Shown here in pieces: positions 17,408-25,088 of a stretch of 38,519 nt of DNA (its first letter is position 1; each line of letters starts with the position of its first letter). The stretch covers positions 1 to 38,519 of the forward strand of contig JAGFCB010000077.1 in the NCBI GenBank assembly GCA_022394775.1, written 5' to 3'. Origin of the DNA: Candidatus Poribacteria bacterium (lineage in GTDB: Bacteria; Poribacteria; WGA-4E; WGA-3G). The notes below the pieces were generated by a model that worked only from the letters and a program-made list of their open reading frames with translations, did no database searches and had not been told where the DNA came from. Position numbers and translations under genes: made by a program.

Positions 17408-17434
17408 GATGCGACTTACGATAAAAAAGTCTCA
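17408..17434 (-). promoter_or_regulatory. ECF-type promoter of S4 (TGAGAC-N17-CATC)
   Basis: -35 TGAGAC at 17429-17434, 17-nt spacer, -10 core CATC at 17408-17411, exactly 50 nt from the ATG (17358). It combines the -35 of S3 with the -10 of S1, just as the protein combines the sigma4 of S3 with the sigma2 of S1. Confidence 0.68.
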
Positions 17435-17574
17435 CAATTTTGCAAGGTTTTGATTGCAAATTTTGCCGATAGATCCGTGAACATACTAAGGAGGTTAAAA
17501 ATTCTATTTTACAGATAATAAGAGGGAAACAGTTGTATCTGTGTTGATGGTGCTGCTCTCTTTTTGTTGGTAGG

Positions 17575-17583
17575 ATTATAACA
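17575..17583 (-). promoter_or_regulatory. Distal housekeeping-type promoter of S4 (TGTTATAAT)
   Basis: Extended -10 TGTTATAAT on the minus strand inside the shared phrase GGATTTATGTTATAATCC, about 217 nt from the ATG. Confidence 0.5.
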
Positions 17584-17630
17584 TAAATCCAACTAATAGC
17601 ATACATGCTACAGAGGGCATACTTCAACCT

Positions 17631-17662
17631 AAAAATAGAAGGCGAGGCATGAATGCCTCGCC
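17631..17662 (-). terminator. Intrinsic terminator of S5
   Basis: Perfect 10-bp stem GGCGAGGCAT / ATGCCTCGCC with a 2-nt loop at 17641-17662, 39 nt past the S5 stop, followed on the minus strand by TTCTATTTTTAGG. Together with the S4 promoters this explains the 17359-17701 gap. Confidence 0.75.
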
Positions 17663-17701
17663 AAACAAATCATCGCGCTTCTCAGATTCAGCCTTATTTC
17701 C

Positions 17702-20700
17702 CTATTCTCCTCTGGAAATACCGATGTGGTTTTGTCTCATAAGGTCGTAAAATTCACCGCCTGACTCGAAAGCCGATTCATCATTAGTTAATAGAATATA
17801 ACGGTGACCCAAATTAGAGGTAATCCAAATGAGTTTTCTTGATTCCTCATGGACTTGATCCCTTAGCAGAGAGAGGTTTGGGTCTTTCGCGTAAAATTCG
17901 GCAAGTTCCTCAAACAATTTTAACATGTCAAGACGAAGATTCAGAGTTCGAGGGATTTCTTGACGTAAATATGCGACTTTTTCCGCTTTTGGCGCGTTAA
18001 CGCCTGGCTTTAAACCGAGAATAGGTGTATCGGGAGGTAGGTTTAAATGGAGTAACTCAGCGACATCCGTATTTAACTGACATTGCTGCGTATGGACCAC
18101 AGTCTTCTTTAGAATGACTTGATCCTTGCGTTGCGGATCCGGATCTGTCAATGGAGCATAGTACCGTTCAATTTTTTTAGGAAACCAGACATCCGGTAGG
18201 TATGCGTGATGTTCTATTTTCCGTGTCTCTACGTAAATATCACCGACTTTGAAGTGCATTGATTCCACTGGCTTCTTAGCGATAAATGCTCTATCCAATT
18301 GAACCAGTCGGAAACCTTTGTTGTGAGAAATCCAGAGTTTAAGGGACTGCTTCGGTAAATTCAGTCGGATAACAGAAGTTTCTTCGCCGTCCAATAATTC
18401 ACTACCGAGCAGTTTACTTTCATGCTTTTCAAGGAGTTGCCAAAGCGGTTCAGTGAGATAGTCCCTTCCACCTTCGCCGGGATAAGTGAGCCAATATCTC
18501 GGATCGAGGTCAGAAAGGATATTCTTTTCATACCAAACCCCATATTCGAGATGATGGAGGTCATAAACCTTCAGGGTCGTATCTGCTTCCCATAAGATAA
18601 AATAGGATTTACCTGTCTGGTTCTCAATAAGCGTGTAACTATCCGGCTGTTCACTCGCAACGATGCGAACATCGTCAGCAAGTTTAGTGCCTTGCTGCTT
18701 AAACGCCTGTCGAATTGTCTTGATCACCGGACTTTCTGCGTCCGGTGTAACCTCAAGGCTAAAGCGCAGTTTTTTGTATTTATAGATTTCCCATTGTTGT
18801 TCTCCGTCATAAATCTTCACAAGCGGCAACAGCCTTTTTATCAGCGGTACATCCTCATCTAATGTCGGAAAATCCCTTTTTTGTTCTACCCGGATTTTCT
18901 TCCCCTCAAACGTCAATGCATATTGCGTTTTCGCGACCCCTGAATCTCTATGGTGCTCGATAACGAAGTCACCGCTTGCTGAGACGATAGCACTATCATA
19001 GTGCTTCATCTTAGCGATGACGGTTTGTAAATCATGTGGCGCGGGATCATAGACTTGCTCATCGGATTCATATTGCGTCAGAATATCCGGTTTCGGTTTA
19101 GGGTTTAGCACATTGCCCGCTGAACTCGGTTGACCCTCCCCGTGGTCGAAAACGGGTGTATCAGGAGGTAGACGCAGACTGAGGAACGCTGTAACATCGG
19201 TGTTTATCCGACACTGCTTCGTGAGAAGTACCTCTTTGTAAACAAAATCTGCTCCACCCTGTTGTTCCGGTGATGCTTTTGGAACAGTAGATCTTTCAAT
19301 TCTCTTAGGAAACCAGACATCCGGTAGGTATTCGTGGTGTTCAATTTTTCGGGTACTGATATAGGTTACACCGCGTTTGTAGGCACTCCATTCCGTCGGA
19401 TTCTCTACGGTAAATGCTTGTTCTGACTTAACCAGTCGAAAACCTTTATCATGAGAAATCCAGAGTTTATAGGACTCAGCAGGCATTTTAAAGTCTTCCG
19501 TGGACCAAGCAGGGATATCAAGGCGAATCACGGATGTCTTTTCGCCGTTCAAGACCTCACTCCCAATAATTTCACTCTCATGTTTCTCAAGCAAATGCCA
19601 CAGCGGTTCGGATAGATAGGAACCGTTTGAACCGAGGCTTGGAAAGGTGAGCCAAAATCTCGGATCATAACTGGAAGGAATCAACCACTGCGGTCGAACA
19701 CCATATTCGAGATGATACTCATAAACCAACAGCGTCGTCTTTCCCTCCAACCAGAGAAAGTAAGTTGTCCCGGTCTCATTCTCAACAAGTGTGAAACTCT
19801 CTGGTTCGTCGCCATCAACAATACGGACATCGGCTGCGAGGTCAATACCGTTATGTTTGAAGGCTTGTCGAATCGCCTCAAGATCCGTTTTCGCCTTACC
19901 GGGTACAATTTCAAATTCAAAAATCATCCTTTTATTTTTTGCACCCTCCCAGGAGCGTTCTCCATCCCAATACCCGATAATAGGCCATCCCTCTTCCTGC
20001 TCTATTTGGACTTTCTCACCTTCAAACATCAGCGTATACTCTTTTTTCCCGATTCCTGAATCTTGGTGGTGTTCCATAACGAAATCACCGGTTACGGAGA
20101 TAACAGCGTTATCGTAGTGCTTCATTTTAGCGATAATCGTTCCTAAGTCAAGCCGGGCAGTGGCATCATTGATTTGATTACCAATGCCATTGTTCTTATC
20201 TTGTGCGTTGGCATTTCCGAGTTGCGTCCGGTTATCCGGCTCGGATTCAAGGTTTAGCACAATGGGTGCGTCAATCAACTCAACTTTCATCTCTGACGCT
20301 GCATCGAAACTATACGGTTTTTGGAAGCGAGATAAGGATTGGTGGTTTGCGATACCGAGTATTAATAAAACAACTGCTAATGCGGAAATACCTATTGTCC
20401 ACGGTATAAATGGCTTGCCGCCAGATGGCGCAGCGGTTTTCAGACGCGAAACTTCTTGCATGATGTTTTCAGTAAGATTTGGTGTGATTTGGAAATTTTC
20501 TAAAGCCTCTCGAATCATCGGTTCCTCCCTCTTTAAACGGTGCTGTGCACGGCGTAAACGACTCCTAACCGTGTTTGCCGATACCCCTAAAAACGCGCCA
20601 ATCTCTGAACTGGACATTTCGCCGAAGTAGTGCAATGTGATGACCGTACGCTCACTTTCTTGGAGTTTCGCAAGCAGCTTCTTGACGACTTCGCGCTGCG

Positions 20701-21058
20701 CTTCTGCCTCCGTCCGTTCGTTTTCGGCAACGACATACCCGGAATACGTCGCTTCTTGTAGTCGTGTATCTTCAAGCGGTTCTGTCCATAAACGCTTTTT
20801 ACGTAGCCACGTACTACAGTTATTTGCAGCAATCACATAAAGCCAACTCGCAAAACTTTGCGGTTGCTTCAGCATCGCTAATTCCTGATACGCTGTCAGG
20901 AACGTATCCTGCGTAATCTCTTCGGCGATATGGAAGTCCCCAATTTTCCGCCACACAAGCGCGTGCACCGGTTTCTGGTACTTCTTCACCAGTTCCGTGA
21001 AGGCAGCATCATCGCCATCGAGAATACGATGGATGAGTTCGACATCAGTGGTTTTCAT
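17702..21058 (-). CDS. S5: membrane-anchored ECF sigma factor with two tandem LolA/RseB-like domains
   Basis: 1118 aa from the ATG at 21058. A longer frame to 21103 exists, but the chosen start has GGGAGGAA 7 nt upstream and aligns with the MKNND starts of its siblings. Sigma2 at about 8-90 (AANNCSTWLRKK); sigma4 at about 130-180 with a different reading helix, SANTVRSRLRRAQ, shared with S7. The TM segment (PWTIGISALAVVLLILGIAN) is nearly that of S3, followed by RFQKPYSF. Two LolA/RseB-like units and a helical tail parallel S4 throughout. The ECF promoter is only 27 nt from the ATG, shorter than the 50 nt of siblings, because the leader lacks the TGAACATTCC segment. A strong terminator follows. 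Confidence 0.86.
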   Translation of the reverse strand: MKTTDVELIHRILDGDDAAFTELVKKYQKPVHALVWRKIGDFHIAEEITQDTFLTAYQELAMLKQPQSFASWLYVIAANNCSTWLRKKRLWTEPLEDTRLQEATYSGYVVAENERTEAEAQREVVKKLLAKLQESERTVITLHYFGEMSSSEIGAFLGVSANTVRSRLRRAQHRLKREEPMIREALENFQITPNLTENIMQEVSRLKTAAPSGGKPFIPWTIGISALAVVLLILGIANHQSLSRFQKPYSFDAASEMKVELIDAPIVLNLESEPDNRTQLGNANAQDKNNGIGNQINDATARLDLGTIIAKMKHYDNAVISVTGDFVMEHHQDSGIGKKEYTLMFEGEKVQIEQEEGWPIIGYWDGERSWEGAKNKRMIFEFEIVPGKAKTDLEAIRQAFKHNGIDLAADVRIVDGDEPESFTLVENETGTTYFLWLEGKTTLLVYEYHLEYGVRPQWLIPSSYDPRFWLTFPSLGSNGSYLSEPLWHLLEKHESEIIGSEVLNGEKTSVIRLDIPAWSTEDFKMPAESYKLWISHDKGFRLVKSEQAFTVENPTEWSAYKRGVTYISTRKIEHHEYLPDVWFPKRIERSTVPKASPEQQGGADFVYKEVLLTKQCRINTDVTAFLSLRLPPDTPVFDHGEGQPSSAGNVLNPKPKPDILTQYESDEQVYDPAPHDLQTVIAKMKHYDSAIVSASGDFVIEHHRDSGVAKTQYALTFEGKKIRVEQKRDFPTLDEDVPLIKRLLPLVKIYDGEQQWEIYKYKKLRFSLEVTPDAESPVIKTIRQAFKQQGTKLADDVRIVASEQPDSYTLIENQTGKSYFILWEADTTLKVYDLHHLEYGVWYEKNILSDLDPRYWLTYPGEGGRDYLTEPLWQLLEKHESKLLGSELLDGEETSVIRLNLPKQSLKLWISHNKGFRLVQLDRAFIAKKPVESMHFKVGDIYVETRKIEHHAYLPDVWFPKKIERYYAPLTDPDPQRKDQVILKKTVVHTQQCQLNTDVAELLHLNLPPDTPILGLKPGVNAPKAEKVAYLRQEIPRTLNLRLDMLKLFEELAEFYAKDPNLSLLRDQVHEESRKLIWITSNLGHRYILLTNDESAFESGGEFYDLMRQNHIGISRGE

Positions 21059-21084
21059 GAAATTCCTCCCGATCGCGCTATAGT

Positions 21085-21112
21085 GACGCTTTTTAGGAGT
21101 CAAACTGGTGCA
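21085..21112 (-). promoter_or_regulatory. ECF-type promoter of S5 (TGCACC-N18-CGTC)
   Basis: -35 TGCACC at 21107-21112 in the phrase TGCACCAGTTTGACTC, shared exactly with the S7 promoter; 18-nt spacer; -10 core CGTC at 21085-21088. GCAGAATTA lies just upstream. Taking GCACCA as the -35 gives 17 nt, so the register is open by one base. Confidence 0.62.
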
Positions 21113-21175
21113 TAATTCTGCAAAAACAGGAGTAGTTATGTAAAGAAGGGTAAAATTCTACTTTTTGTTAGGCGG

Positions 21176-21184
21176 ATTATACCA
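21176..21184 (-). promoter_or_regulatory. Distal housekeeping-type promoter of S5 (TGGTATAAT)
   Basis: Extended -10 TGGTATAAT in the phrase ATTTATGGTATAATCC. A possible -35 TTGTAA lies 16 nt upstream (minus strand), making this the best distal promoter of the set. Confidence 0.55.
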
Positions 21185-21231
21185 TAAATCGGCGAAGTTA
21201 CAAACCTTACCGGTGAAAGTGGCAAAGTCAT

Positions 21232-21352
21232 TTATAGTAAAATCAAAAAATAAGCTTACACGCTCAGAAGCACAAAACGCCTCTCCTTCGCTGGCGAGGT
21301 TTGTAACCTCGCCTTCCCGTTGGTGTATAGATAATTATGGGATTTACTATAA
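21232..21352. repeat. MITE-like element, family A, copy 2
   Basis: 121 bp. Ends TTATAGTAAAATC and GATTTACTATAA are inverted repeats, with a further match inside (AATAAGCTTACAC versus GTGTATAGATAATT). The interior has the palindrome GGCGAGGTTTGTAACCTCGCC. No coding capacity. Confidence 0.7.
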
Positions 21353-21491
21353 TTTTCACGAATCACGCTTGTAGGAGGGGTTTGTAACTCCAAACCTTGT
21401 GGATAGCAGCACCGATCCATAAACTGAATGGCTCTGCGAAAGAGGGTTGTGGCAATGTTGTGCACTTGAAATATCCAAGTATTTTTAGGTT

Positions 21492-21621
21492 TTATAGTAA
21501 AATCCGAAAATAAGTTTACACTTGTAGCATAGGCTGTTGGTTTCCTGTGCCTCCGTGAGATACATATTCACAAACTCACATAACGAGGCAAGTGTATAAG
21601 TAATTACAGGATCTACTATAA
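21492..21621. repeat. MITE-like element, family A, copy 3
   Basis: 130 bp. Left end TTATAGTAAAATCCGAAAAT followed by AAGTTTACAC; right end GTGTATAAGTAATTACAGG then ATCTACTATAA. Same ends as copy 2 but an unrelated interior, which is typical of non-autonomous elements mobilised through their ends. Confidence 0.68.
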
Positions 21622-21679
21622 CCCAACTTGCTACTAACAGATTTTGAGCGTTTCAACACAGTTTTTCAGACACTTCCTC

Positions 21680-21745
21680 CACCCCAGAGGGGTGATATAT
21701 CTATAGAAAACGGTGTATTTAACCTCTTGCACTCCAGCGGAGTGC
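21680..21745. repeat. Pair of REP-like short palindromes
   Basis: CACCCCAGAGGGGTG (21680-21694) and GCACTCCAGCGGAGTGC (21729-21745) are two GC-rich hairpins of the same design, each followed by a similar AT stretch (ATATCTATAGAAAAC and TATGTGTATAAAC). They look like two units of one short interspersed palindromic repeat. Confidence 0.55.
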
Positions 21746-21793
21746 TATGTGTATAAACAGGTGACAACTTGGGTTATTATAAATAAAAAAGGA

Positions 21794-21860
21794 TAGGACT
21801 TACGCGAACAGATAATTTTGAGAGTGTGCGCTTCCCAGTATCTGTAGCACGTAAGTCCTA
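21794..21860. repeat. MITE-like element, family B, copy 2 (short)
   Basis: 67 bp between TAGGACTTACG (21794-21804) and CGTAAGTCCTA (21850-21860), perfect 11-bp inverted ends. No convincing flanking duplication and no ORF. Confidence 0.65.
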
Positions 21861-21870
21861 ATAAATCAAT

Positions 21871-22093
21871 TTAACTGAGGGTGTTTCATAAATTATTGCG
21901 CCTCCAATAATAGCAAGTCGTGCTGCAACTCGTAAAATCTAACGATAAGACCTCTTTTGTACCATAATCTGTTAGATTGTGGTCTTTGAGCGACACGCGC
22001 TATTCATTGCTGTCCGTTGATTTCCCGCAAACTCTCACTGCGAGGCAAGTTTACGGTACGAAACTCCATGAATAATGAAACACTCTCATTTAA
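21871..22093. repeat. Inverted-repeat element, family C, with TTAA at both outer ends
   Basis: 223 bp. TTAACTGAGGGTGTTTCAT (21871-21889) and, inverted, TTAAATGAGAGTGTTTCAT (22075-22093) agree at 17 of 19 positions. TTAA at both outer edges could be a target duplication. No ORF is credible inside, so this is either a MITE or a deleted insertion sequence. It ends 27 nt from the S6 stop. With the copies above it explains most of the 21059-22120 stretch, which holds no gene. Confidence 0.65.
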
Positions 22094-22120
22094 CTGCTTC
22101 TGAATGTTTGTTTTCAGAGT

Positions 22121-24856
22121 TTAGCGATCAGCGACCTGTTTGAGGTCCCATAGCAGAACCGTTCCATCTTGAGAACCAGATGTAAGCGTTTTCCCATCGG
22201 GTGAGAACTCGACAGAAAAAACAATACCGGTGTGCCCTTCCAGTGTATCAATATTTTCTCCGGTTACGACATCCCAGAATTTAATTGTGCCAAATCCCTC
22301 TCCTGAGACGAGGGTTGTGCCATCAGGTGAAAATTTGAGATCGAAAACAGCACCTGCTTTCCCGCGAAGTGTCATGATATCCGTCCGTGTTTCGAGATCC
22401 CAGAGTTTAATCGCTTGCACCGGTCCACTTGAAGCGAGTAATTTTCCGTCAGGCGAAAACACTACAGGGCCGCCTGCCTCTTCCAGCGTCGCAATATTCG
22501 CGCCCGTCTCAGTATCCCAAAGCCTGACTGTTCCATATCTAACCGAAGAGGCGAGGATTTTTCCATCAGGTGAAAATGCCACTGAACGGACTTCATCCTT
22601 ATGTCCCTTCAGTGTAATGGCGTTTGGGTTCATAAAACCGAATAAGGGTTTAGAGACGTGTTTTCGCAGCTTAACCTGATCTCCCGTTCCCCAAGCGAGT
22701 CCCTTGCTATCGGGTGAAAACGCTAAGCCATTAATCCTCTCACCACGTATTGAAATGGTAGAGATATTTTTCTGCGTGGCAACTTCCCAGAGTTTAATAT
22801 CACGCCAACCCGCCGAAGCAAGTGTTTTTCCATCGGGTGAGAACGCTACTGAGAAACCGCCCCCGCGATAGGTGTGGATATTCTCTCCTGTTTTGATATT
22901 CCAGAGTTTGACCGTTCCATCTCTCAAGCTAGAAGCGATAGTGGTACCATCCGATGAAAACGCTACGTCAGGAATTCTTTCCGTATGCCCATGTAGTGTA
23001 GCAAGGTCTTTTCCGGTCTCAACATCCCAGAGCGTAACTGTTCCGCGCGTTCCACCAAATCGATCAGCTGATGCTGAAACAAGCGTTCCACCATCGGGTG
23101 AAAACGCTATGGATCCAGATATAACCTTTGTACCCTCCTCAAGCACACTCAGGTCTTCGCCGGTCTCAATATCCCAGAGTTTAATACCACGATATGACCC
23201 TCCAGCAACGAGTTTGCCATCCGGCGAAAACGCTACCGAGAAAACTCTATCCCTATGTTTGAATGTATGGAGATTTTGACCTGTCTCAACATGCCATAGT
23301 TTAACCGTGTCATCCCCTGAACCGGAGGCGAGTATTTTGCCATCTGGCGAAAATGCCACTGAAAGAATGACCTTTTTATGCCCAGTGAGTGTGGCAGTAT
23401 TTTGTCTCGTCTCAACATCCCAGAGTTTGATCGTATTGTCCTCTGCACCGGAGGCGACCGTTTTCCCGTCAGGTGAGAAGGCTACTGAAAAGACTCGAAC
23501 CCGAGAGGCATGCCCTGTAAATGTAGCAAGATTCTGTCCGGTTTCTGTGTCCCATAGTTCGATGGTACTATCTACCGCACCGGAGACGATCATCTGCCCA
23601 TCAAAGGAAAACGCTACCGATTCAACGCCACCTCTATGCCCGATACAAGTGGTGACATCCCCAGTTTCAAGATTCCAGAGCTTAATTGTTCTATCGCGTG
23701 CCCCTGATGCAAGTGTTTTCCCATCTGATGAAAAGGCAACTGCGCGAACAACCCCAGTATGTCCAGTCAGCAGCGATATTTCACGATAGGTTTGCGCGTC
23801 GTAGAGCCAAATGCCAGCACCGGTCGCGACAGCGAAACGTTTTCCATCAGGCGAAAAAGCAACCGCTCGGTCTGAGCCACCCATAACACCCTTGCCGAAA
23901 CGGGCAATTGCGTTTTCAGGCAGACTCCACGTCTGACTATTTTGAAGTACGGGGTTATCGTTGGGTTGCTTTTCAGAAGCATCGTTCTCATTTGATGCCG
24001 CGGCACCTCCGAGTTGCGTTCGGATAGCAGGTTTAGCTTCAAGGTTCAGCACCACGGGTGCCTCAATAATTTCTACTGTCATCTCTGAAGTCGCCTCGAA
24101 ACTATAAGGTTTCTGGAAACGCAACAACTGTTGATTACCGATACCTAACATCAAAAGGACAATCGCTAATGTAGAGACACCTATCGCCCACGGCACTAAC
24201 GGTTTACTACCAGGCGGGGCAATCGGCTTCAGACGCGAAATCTCGCGCATGATATTTTCTGTAAGGTTGGGTGTAATTTGGAAATGATCGAGTGCTTCTC
24301 TTATCATCGGTTCCTCCTCTTTTAAACGGTTCCGCGCACGCCGCAAACGACTTTTAATGGTGCTTGTTGATACGCCTAAAAATCGGCTAATTTCTGCAAC
24401 TGTCATCTCGCCGAGGTAGTGGAGCGTCATCACTGTGCGTTCACTCTCTTTCAGTTTCGCGAGCAGCTGCTTGACCACCTCGCGTTGTGATTCCGAGGCG
24501 GTTTTACTTCGTTCTTCGGTGACGTGTTGGGAATAAACATCTCCCTGTATCATTGTTGTCTCTGTGTCCTCCAACGGTTGGGTCTGTATCCGTTTTTTGC
24601 GGAGCCACGTGGCGCATAGGTTTGTCGTAATCACATAGAGCCACCCAGAAAACTGGTTCGGATCTTTCAATGTTGAAAGCCTCTGATACACGTTCAGAAA
24701 AGCGTCTTGGGTGATGTCCTCAGCGATGTGGAAATCCCCGATTTTTCGCCAAGCGAGCGTGTGAACCGGTTTTTGATATTTATTCACAAGTTCAGCAAAG
24801 GCGGCTTCATCACCCGCGAGAACCCGTCGAATAATCGCAACATCATCGTTTTTCAT
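22121..24856 (-). CDS. S6: membrane-anchored ECF sigma factor fused to a 14-repeat WD40 sensor
   Basis: 911 aa. Sigma2 at about 8-90 (TTNLCATWLRKKRI); sigma4 at about 130-183 with its own reading helix, STSTIKSRLRRARN. TM at about 220-240 (PWAIGVSTLAIVLLMLG), then RFQKPYSF with an RTQLGG segment. From about 315 to the end there are 14 WD40 units, consistent with two seven-bladed propellers; unit 7 has an insertion and unit 10 a degenerate end (QVKLRKHVSKPLFG). It is the most divergent of the WD40-type members in both sigma halves and sensor. GGAGG SD 6 nt before the ATG. The leader has the ECF promoter but lacks the exact TGAACATTCC box and the distal TATAAT. Confidence 0.87.
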   Translation of the reverse strand: MKNDDVAIIRRVLAGDEAAFAELVNKYQKPVHTLAWRKIGDFHIAEDITQDAFLNVYQRLSTLKDPNQFSGWLYVITTNLCATWLRKKRIQTQPLEDTETTMIQGDVYSQHVTEERSKTASESQREVVKQLLAKLKESERTVMTLHYLGEMTVAEISRFLGVSTSTIKSRLRRARNRLKEEEPMIREALDHFQITPNLTENIMREISRLKPIAPPGSKPLVPWAIGVSTLAIVLLMLGIGNQQLLRFQKPYSFEATSEMTVEIIEAPVVLNLEAKPAIRTQLGGAAASNENDASEKQPNDNPVLQNSQTWSLPENAIARFGKGVMGGSDRAVAFSPDGKRFAVATGAGIWLYDAQTYREISLLTGHTGVVRAVAFSSDGKTLASGARDRTIKLWNLETGDVTTCIGHRGGVESVAFSFDGQMIVSGAVDSTIELWDTETGQNLATFTGHASRVRVFSVAFSPDGKTVASGAEDNTIKLWDVETRQNTATLTGHKKVILSVAFSPDGKILASGSGDDTVKLWHVETGQNLHTFKHRDRVFSVAFSPDGKLVAGGSYRGIKLWDIETGEDLSVLEEGTKVISGSIAFSPDGGTLVSASADRFGGTRGTVTLWDVETGKDLATLHGHTERIPDVAFSSDGTTIASSLRDGTVKLWNIKTGENIHTYRGGGFSVAFSPDGKTLASAGWRDIKLWEVATQKNISTISIRGERINGLAFSPDSKGLAWGTGDQVKLRKHVSKPLFGFMNPNAITLKGHKDEVRSVAFSPDGKILASSVRYGTVRLWDTETGANIATLEEAGGPVVFSPDGKLLASSGPVQAIKLWDLETRTDIMTLRGKAGAVFDLKFSPDGTTLVSGEGFGTIKFWDVVTGENIDTLEGHTGIVFSVEFSPDGKTLTSGSQDGTVLLWDLKQVADR

Positions 24857-24907
24857 TAGGTGCCTCCAGAAAGGGATAGTTGAATTAATGACCCATCAAA
24901 TTATAGT

Positions 24908-24934
24908 GACGCAAGATAGGTGCAAAATGGTTGC
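24908..24934 (-). promoter_or_regulatory. ECF-type promoter of S6 (GCAACC-N17-CGTC)
   Basis: -35 GCAACC at 24929-24934, 17-nt spacer, -10 core CGTC at 24908-24911 followed by ACTATAA, 52 nt from the ATG. The -35 differs from all siblings, as does the S6 sigma4 helix. Less certain than the others because no sibling shares it. Confidence 0.5.
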
Positions 24935-24992
24935 TTAATTGGAAAAAAAAGAGAAATTTTTGGAGGAAAGTGAGGAGAATAGCGGTAGGAAA

Positions 24993-25013
24993 GGGCGGCA
25001 TTTAGCACCGCCC
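24993..25013 (-). terminator. Hairpin left behind the BNR-tail relic, now downstream of S7
   Basis: GGGCGG / CCGCCC stem with a 9-nt loop. Stem, loop ends and flanks resemble the hairpin behind S1 (288-310). Minus-strand continuation is TTTCC, a weak U-run. It may serve S7 today. Confidence 0.5.
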
Positions 25014-25025
25014 AGCTAAAGGACG

Positions 25026-25061
25026 TTATTTTTCAAGGTTGAAATGAAGCATGTTGCCTTT
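25026..25061 (-). pseudogene. Relic of the C-terminal end of a BNR-type sigma-sensor gene
   Basis: On the minus strand this reads KGNMLHFNLEK then TAA, against SGVLHFNLEE-stop at the end of S1. Upstream the frame hits a stop at once, so only about ten codons survive. The stop is followed 12 nt later by a hairpin like the one 22 nt after S1. It lies 27 nt downstream of the S7 stop codon, although S7 carries a WD40 sensor. Confidence 0.7.
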
Positions 25062-25088
25062 CCGTTAGCACAAGCCGTTATTTTACTA

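Noticed and set aside
21059..21103. Longer N-terminus for S5
   Set aside because: It would run through the SD and part of the ECF promoter region; the ATG at 21058 aligns with sibling starts.
24919..24924. TGCACC upstream of S6 as a -35 box like that of S5 and S7
   Set aside because: Only 7 nt separate it from the CGTC core, too short; GCAACC at 24929-24934 has the right 17-nt spacing.
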